64,000 bases of DNA, taken from assembly GCA_963700185.1 (NCBI GenBank), contig CAVOWP010000030.1, positions 62,001-126,000 on the forward strand. The letters run 5' to 3'. A program made the position numbers and the translations under genes. The notes under the pieces are model-generated. The model saw only the letters and a program-made list of their open reading frames with translations, was not told the DNA's origin and searched no databases. This document shows, piece after piece, positions 60,816 through 64,000 of this stretch. Origin of the DNA: AP-15 sp963700185. Lineage in GTDB: Bacteria; Pseudomonadota; Alphaproteobacteria; ATCC43930; CGMCC-115725. The first letter of the stretch is position 1; the number at the start of each line of letters is the position of its first letter.

Positions 60816-60990
60816 GCCGTCCTCCCTTACGTGGCTTTTCGGCGTTCTTGAGCGCCGGTTGGCGAGGACGATCCCAATACGGACTCTTGCACTTCGGGCA
60901 AACCTTTGGAGCTTGGTCCTTATCGCGGGGGACCCATTCGTGCAGGCATCGCTCGCAACGATACCCCCAGATTCGGATCATCTTCGCCAT
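60805..60990 (-). CDS. small zinc-ribbon protein upstream of the R-M gene
   Basis: 61 aa from MAKMIRIWGYRCERCLHEWV. Two zinc knuckles, CERC and CPKC (VCPKCKSPYWDRPRQ), are separated by about 18 residues, and a basic tail KPRKGGRRGG follows. The CPKCKSPYWDRP signature recurs in small proteins encoded beside toxin and defence genes, as I recall. Its stop overlaps the R-M start by 11 bp, and its start overlaps the divergent transposase start by two bases. It could regulate one or both; this is inferred from position. Confidence 0.65.
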   Translation of the reverse strand: MAKMIRIWGYRCERCLHEWVPRDKDQAPKVCPKCKSPYWDRPRQPALKNAEKPRKGGRRGG

Positions 60991-62352
60991 GACCACAAAG
61001 TATGACACTGAAACGCATATACCGCAACTGTTTGATTATGAGGTGTTGAGGCGCCTACCTAATAGATATATACCTAAAGGGTACAGCGAGGGTGACGCCA
61101 TGCTTTCGATTTCGGACCCACGACAACAGCGCGACCTTGAGATCGGGGCGACTGCGAATATCATTCGCGCCGGTGCTGCGTGGACCGTCCCTTCGCAGTC
61201 TGGAAAGGGCCGGTACACGGTCCGCGCTGATAACGATGCGCCGCACCGCACTTGTCCGGATCACGAGACACGCGGCCTCAAGTGCAAGCACATCTTCGCG
61301 GTCGAGTATGCAATCTCGCGTGAGCGAAACAGCGACGGAAGCACGACCGTTATGGAAACGGTCACGGTTCAAAAGACCATCAAGCACACGTATCCGCAGA
61401 ACTGGCCCGCTTACAACGCAGCTCAGACGCAGGAGAAGGAGCGGTTTCTAGACCTGCTGCGCGACCTTTGTGGTGGCCTCGTCGAAATGGAGCGACCAAA
61501 GACCGGGCGCCCTCCGCTGCCCATCCGAGACGCAGTTTTTGCGGCCTGCTTCAAGGTCTATTCGACCTTCTCCGGCCGCCGGTTCATGTCAGACCTTCGG
61601 GATGCGGCCAGCAAGGGATACGTCTCCCGCATCCTCACTTCAATTCAATTTTCAACTATCTCGACAACCCGGACCTACCGCATGTGCTTCGCGAAATGAT
61701 CACTGAAACCAGTCTCCCGCTGAAGGCGGTTGAGGTCGATTTCGCCGCCGATTCGTCCGGGTTCACCACCTCACGCTTCATCCGATGGTTCGATCACAAA
61801 TACGGTGTTCCGCGTCAGCAACACGAGTGGGTCAAGGTCCACCTCATGTGCGGAGTTCGAACCAACATCGTGACTGCCGTTGAAATCCGCGACAAGGACG
61901 CCAGCGACACAAAGCTGCTTCCGCCGATGGTCGACGCCACGGCAAAGAATTTTCGTTTGAACGAAATTTCGGCGGACAAGGGATACGGCAGCATCAAAAA
62001 CTACAAGGCGATTGAGCGCCACGGCGCAAAGCCCTACATCGCCTTAAAGAGCATCCAGAACGGCCGCGCTGAGGGCCGATGGCAGCGCATGTATCACTTC
62101 TGGCAGTTCAACCGCGCGGATTTTCTGGCGCACTACCACAAGCGTAGCAACGTCGAGTCGACCTTCTCCATGATCAAGGCAAAGTTCCGGGATCACGGTC
62201 GCAGCAAGACGCCAACCGCGATGGTCAATGAGGTGCTATGCAAGATCATCTGCCACAACATTTGCTGTCTCATTCAAGAGACTCAGGAACTCGGGATCAG
62301 CACGACTTTTTGGGCAGAAAGTTCACCTGCACAACAAGTCACCCTGAATTAA
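60989..62352 (+). pseudogene. DDE transposase with SWIM-like zinc motif, one frameshift
   Basis: The start ATG at 60989 overlaps the divergent zinc-ribbon start. The N-terminal part has TCPDHETRGLKCKHIFAVEY, a SWIM-like C-x2-H-x6-C-x-H. FCKVYSTFSGRRFMSDLRDA-like text (FKVYSTFSGRRFMSDL) runs to about 61632. There the frame must move by one base to give HFNSIFNYLDNPDL. The catalytic part has KAVEVDFAADSSGFTTSRF (D), ISADKGYGSIKNY (D) and KRSNVESTFSMIKAKFRDH (E). Corrected length is about 454 aa. It ends two bases before the right terminal repeat. The shift may be real inactivation or error. Confidence 0.75.
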
Positions 62353-62370
62353 GGGTTATTGTGCAAAGCC
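62331..62370 (-). repeat. right terminal and subterminal repeats of the transposon
   Basis: The 17-bp terminal repeat is at 62354-62370 on the minus strand. TGCACAACAAGTC at about 62328-62340 (plus strand) is a copy of the motif found twice at the left end. Confidence 0.6.
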
Positions 62371-62783
62371 CCTTCGGGGGGAGAGGGAGGGGCCCGTCGC
62401 GCGTGAGCCTTTGGCCCACGGACTTGATCCGTGGGGGCGGGAGGGTGAGGTGGGTTAAGCCGCAAACTCAGCCCATCGTCCCCCCTCACCCAACCCTCTC
62501 CCCCCGGCCGGCGGGGGGAGAGGGAAATACTCTGGGCGAGAGATGAATATAAAATCGCCGTATTCCCGTTGTACTGTCGCGTAATGACGGATCGGCGCAC
62601 GAACCGATGGGCTGGAGGCGTTTCAACCTGAAGGAGAGATTTCGCTGTAGGCTCGCTGTAAATACGGCGAACGGCAATATCGGACACAAGTTATGGTTGT
62701 AGTCTCGCAAACCGGGTGAGGTGATGCTGGCCGCGGGCAAGGGATAGCGGGTAAGCTTGCGCCATCACACGTACGGGAGAGGG
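62371..62783. repeat. intergenic hairpin repeats
   Basis: A 22-bp palindrome at 62415-62436 is identical to 50098-50119. At 62494-62524 CCCTCTCCCCCC and GGGGGGAGAGGG form a 12-bp stem with a seven-base loop. The sequence flanking the transposon on both sides (CCCCTCTCCGCCCTTCGG left, CCTTCGGGGGGAGAGGG right) would form the same kind of hairpin if joined, so the transposon landed in a copy of this repeat. No gene is seen. Confidence 0.6.
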
Positions 62784-63641
62784 ATGATGGATTTTGGCGC
62801 GGCGATGTTTTTCACCGACTACTCGATGACCGCGGCTGAGCTCGGTCAGGCGCTGGAGGCGCGCGGCTTCGAATCGGTCTGGGCGCCCGAGCACTCGCAT
62901 ATTCCCAGCACGCGCAAAACCCCGCCAGCCGGCGGCGGCGAGCTCGGTAAGCAGTACTACGACGTGATGGACCCGTTCGTCACATTGACGGCGGCGGCAA
63001 TGGCCACCAAGACCTTGAAGGTCGGCACCGGGGTGTGTCTCGTCATTCAGCGCGACACGATCCAGACCGCGAAGCTCGTGGCCTCGATCGATCAGGTCTC
63101 GGGCGGCCGGTTTCTGTTCGGCATCGGCGGCGGGTGGAACCAGGACGAGATCGAGAGCCACGGTACCGTCTTCACGACCCGCTTCAAGAAGATGCGCGAG
63201 CAGATCGAGGCGATGAAGGAGATCTGGGCCAAATCCGAGCCAGAATATCACGGCGAGATCGTCGAAGTCCCGAAGATGCGGACCTGGCCGAAGCCGGTGC
63301 AAAAGCCGCACCCGCCGATCATCGTCGGCGGCGCCTTCCCGCACAGCGCGCGCCGCGCAATCCGCTACGGCGACGGCTGGATCCCCAATGCGAGCCGGGC
63401 GCATTATGCCGATGTGACCGAGTTTTTGCCGGAGTTCCGGGAAATGGCAACCTCGGCCGGGCGGGATCCGGCATCGATTTCAGTGACGATATGGGGCGTC
63501 CCGGAAAATCTGGATCGCCTGAAGCGCTACCACGATCAGGGGATCTCTCGCGCGGTGGTTAGCTTGCCTTCGGCAAACCGCGACGAAATCCTCCCGGTCC
63601 TCGACCGCTGGGCCGAGCTGATCCGCCAGACTGCGCACTGA
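62784..63641 (+). CDS. LLM-class (luciferase-like, F420-type) oxidoreductase
   Basis: A 285-aa TIM-barrel protein. FGAAMFFTDYSMTAAELGQA, GFESVWAPEHSHIPSTRKTP, TLKVGTGVCLVIQRDTIQTA, SGGRFLFGIGGGWNQDEIES and PPIIVGGAFPHSARRAIRYG are the characteristic blocks of the TIGR03619-type subgroup. GGGAGAGGG precedes paired ATGs at 62784/62787. The coenzyme (F420 or FMN) is not certain. The stop lies inside a 15-bp tandem repeat. Confidence 0.88.
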   Translation: MMDFGAAMFFTDYSMTAAELGQALEARGFESVWAPEHSHIPSTRKTPPAGGGELGKQYYDVMDPFVTLTAAAMATKTLKVGTGVCLVIQRDTIQTAKLVASIDQVSGGRFLFGIGGGWNQDEIESHGTVFTTRFKKMREQIEAMKEIWAKSEPEYHGEIVEVPKMRTWPKPVQKPHPPIIVGGAFPHSARRAIRYGDGWIPNASRAHYADVTEFLPEFREMATSAGRDPASISVTIWGVPENLDRLKRYHDQGISRAVVSLPSANRDEILPVLDRWAELIRQTAH

Positions 63642-63707
63642 CCCACCGCGCACTGACCCACCGCGCACTGACCCACCGCGCACTGACCCACCGCGCACTG
63701 ACCCGGG
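63633..63707. repeat. 15-bp tandem repeat, five copies
   Basis: GCGCACTGACCCACC starts at 63633, 63648, 63663, 63678 and 63693 (the last copy ends GGG). Each unit carries TGA in the frame of the upstream gene, so the stop codon itself was multiplied. It separates two genes without altering either. Confidence 0.85.
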
Positions 63708-63713
63708 AACAAA

Positions 63714-64000
63714 ATGTCGCTGACCCTCGCGCAGGCCTCGATTATCGTCGACAAGGCGTTGGAGAAGGGACGCGAACTCGGGTTCAAGCCGCTGACCGTA
63801 GCCGTGCTCGACGCCGGCGGGCACCTCACCGCGCTGAAGCGCGAGGACGGGTCGAGCCTGTTGCGGCCCGAGATCGCCGGCGGCAAGGCCTGGGGCGCCT
63901 TGGGGATGGGGTTCGGCGGGCGCGAGTTCGCCCGCCGCGCCGCCGGCAACCCGGCGTTCATTCAAGCGCTGAGCGTTGCTTCAGGCGGGCGCATCGTGCC
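63714..64000 (+). CDS. GlcG/HbpS-like haem-degrading/binding family protein, runs off the window
   Basis: 95 codons are visible: MSLTLAQASIIVDKALEKGR, LTVAVLDAGGHLTALKREDG, EIAGGKAWGALGMGFGGREF and PAFIQALSVASGGRIVP, the first two thirds of a GlcG/HbpS-fold protein (about 140 aa). Members are found with glycolate oxidase, or bind haem or cobalamin. The role here is unknown. The ATG is seven bases past the tandem repeat, with a GGGAAC ribosome-binding site. Confidence 0.85.
   Translation, partial: MSLTLAQASIIVDKALEKGRELGFKPLTVAVLDAGGHLTALKREDGSSLLRPEIAGGKAWGALGMGFGGREFARRAAGNPAFIQALSVASGGRIV

Larger units (their letters stand above)
57161..62370. mobile_element. 5.2-kb transposon carrying a restriction-modification enzyme
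   Basis: The ends are inverted repeats: GGCTTTGCACAACAACC at 57161-57177 and, on the other strand, GGCTTTGCACAATAACC at 62370-62354 (16 of 17 identical). The flanks are CCTTCGGA (57153-57160) and CCTTCGGG (62371-62378), a near-perfect 8-bp target duplication. Inside lie a DDE transposase ending three bases from the right repeat, a zinc-ribbon gene, and a fused nuclease-methyltransferase-specificity gene ending 43 bp from the left repeat. Subterminal TGCACAAnAA copies occur at both ends. A second IS sits inside. That the cargo moves with the ends is inferred. Confidence 0.7.

Overview
The window is GC-rich chromosomal DNA of an alphaproteobacterium, probably an uncultured or little-studied one. 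The evidence is a MucR/Ros zinc-finger regulator, DUF1488, DUF1614 and DUF2794 proteins, an F1-ATPase operon in the order atpHAGDC without the F0 genes, the order dapF-mtaB-ftsY, the order YfgM-like-bamB-der, and a HIG1 protein next to a PduO-type adenosyltransferase followed by etfBA and a 3-hydroxyacyl-CoA dehydrogenase. I cannot assign an order with confidence. I see no rRNA, no complete tRNA and no CRISPR array.

1-8.9 kb is a scrambled accessory stretch: a hisE remnant butted against a 5'-truncated sigma-54 activator that still has a -24/-12 promoter and activator half-sites downstream, a LuxR-type regulator, a DUF1614 remnant, mucR, a DUF1488 gene, then a patchwork of gene fragments, tRNA-like dispersed repeats, an IS6-type scrap and a likely group II intron tail. 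It ends in an in-frame chimera of a sugar-binding protein and a Baeyer-Villiger-type monooxygenase. 9-14.4 kb is ordinary metabolism: an alpha/beta hydrolase, HIG1 protein, cobalamin adenosyltransferase, ETF beta/alpha, hydroxyacyl-CoA dehydrogenase and an HNH nuclease.

14.5-28.7 kb, all on the minus strand, is a large ABC-importer locus. Seven tandem paralogous substrate-binding proteins (one with a nonsense codon) and two permease pairs are present, with no ATPase gene. Four binding-protein genes carry the same promoter (TTGAGN, 17 bp, TATANT), and the array ends at a strong hairpin terminator. 28.8-31.8 kb holds a histidine phosphatase, an epimerase-like SDR, a MaoC-like dehydratase and a small exported protein.

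31.9-41.6 kb is core: dapF-mtaB-ftsY converging on glgC and the F1-ATPase operon. mtaB and ftsY each need three one-base corrections. 42-50 kb has a signalling block (haem-binding-type sensor with HAMP, Ser/Thr kinase, peptidoglycan-binding protein, PP2C phosphatase, FHA-GAF-cyclase), two tiny genes that look like internally deleted CoA-transferase and Mn-catalase genes, and mntH. 50-57 kb has degraded DUF5681 and HigA genes, a hydratase, DUF2794, YfgM-like, bamB, der, a VOC protein and a PPOX-type protein.

57.16-62.37 kb appears to be a transposon. Matching 17-bp inverted ends and near-identical 8-bp flanks enclose a frameshifted DDE transposase, a zinc-ribbon protein and a fused nuclease-methyltransferase-specificity enzyme. 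That enzyme is itself split by a 961-bp IS5-type element with a TTA duplication; removing the element restores its frame exactly. The window closes with an LLM-class oxidoreductase, a 15-bp tandem repeat and the start of a GlcG/HbpS-like gene.
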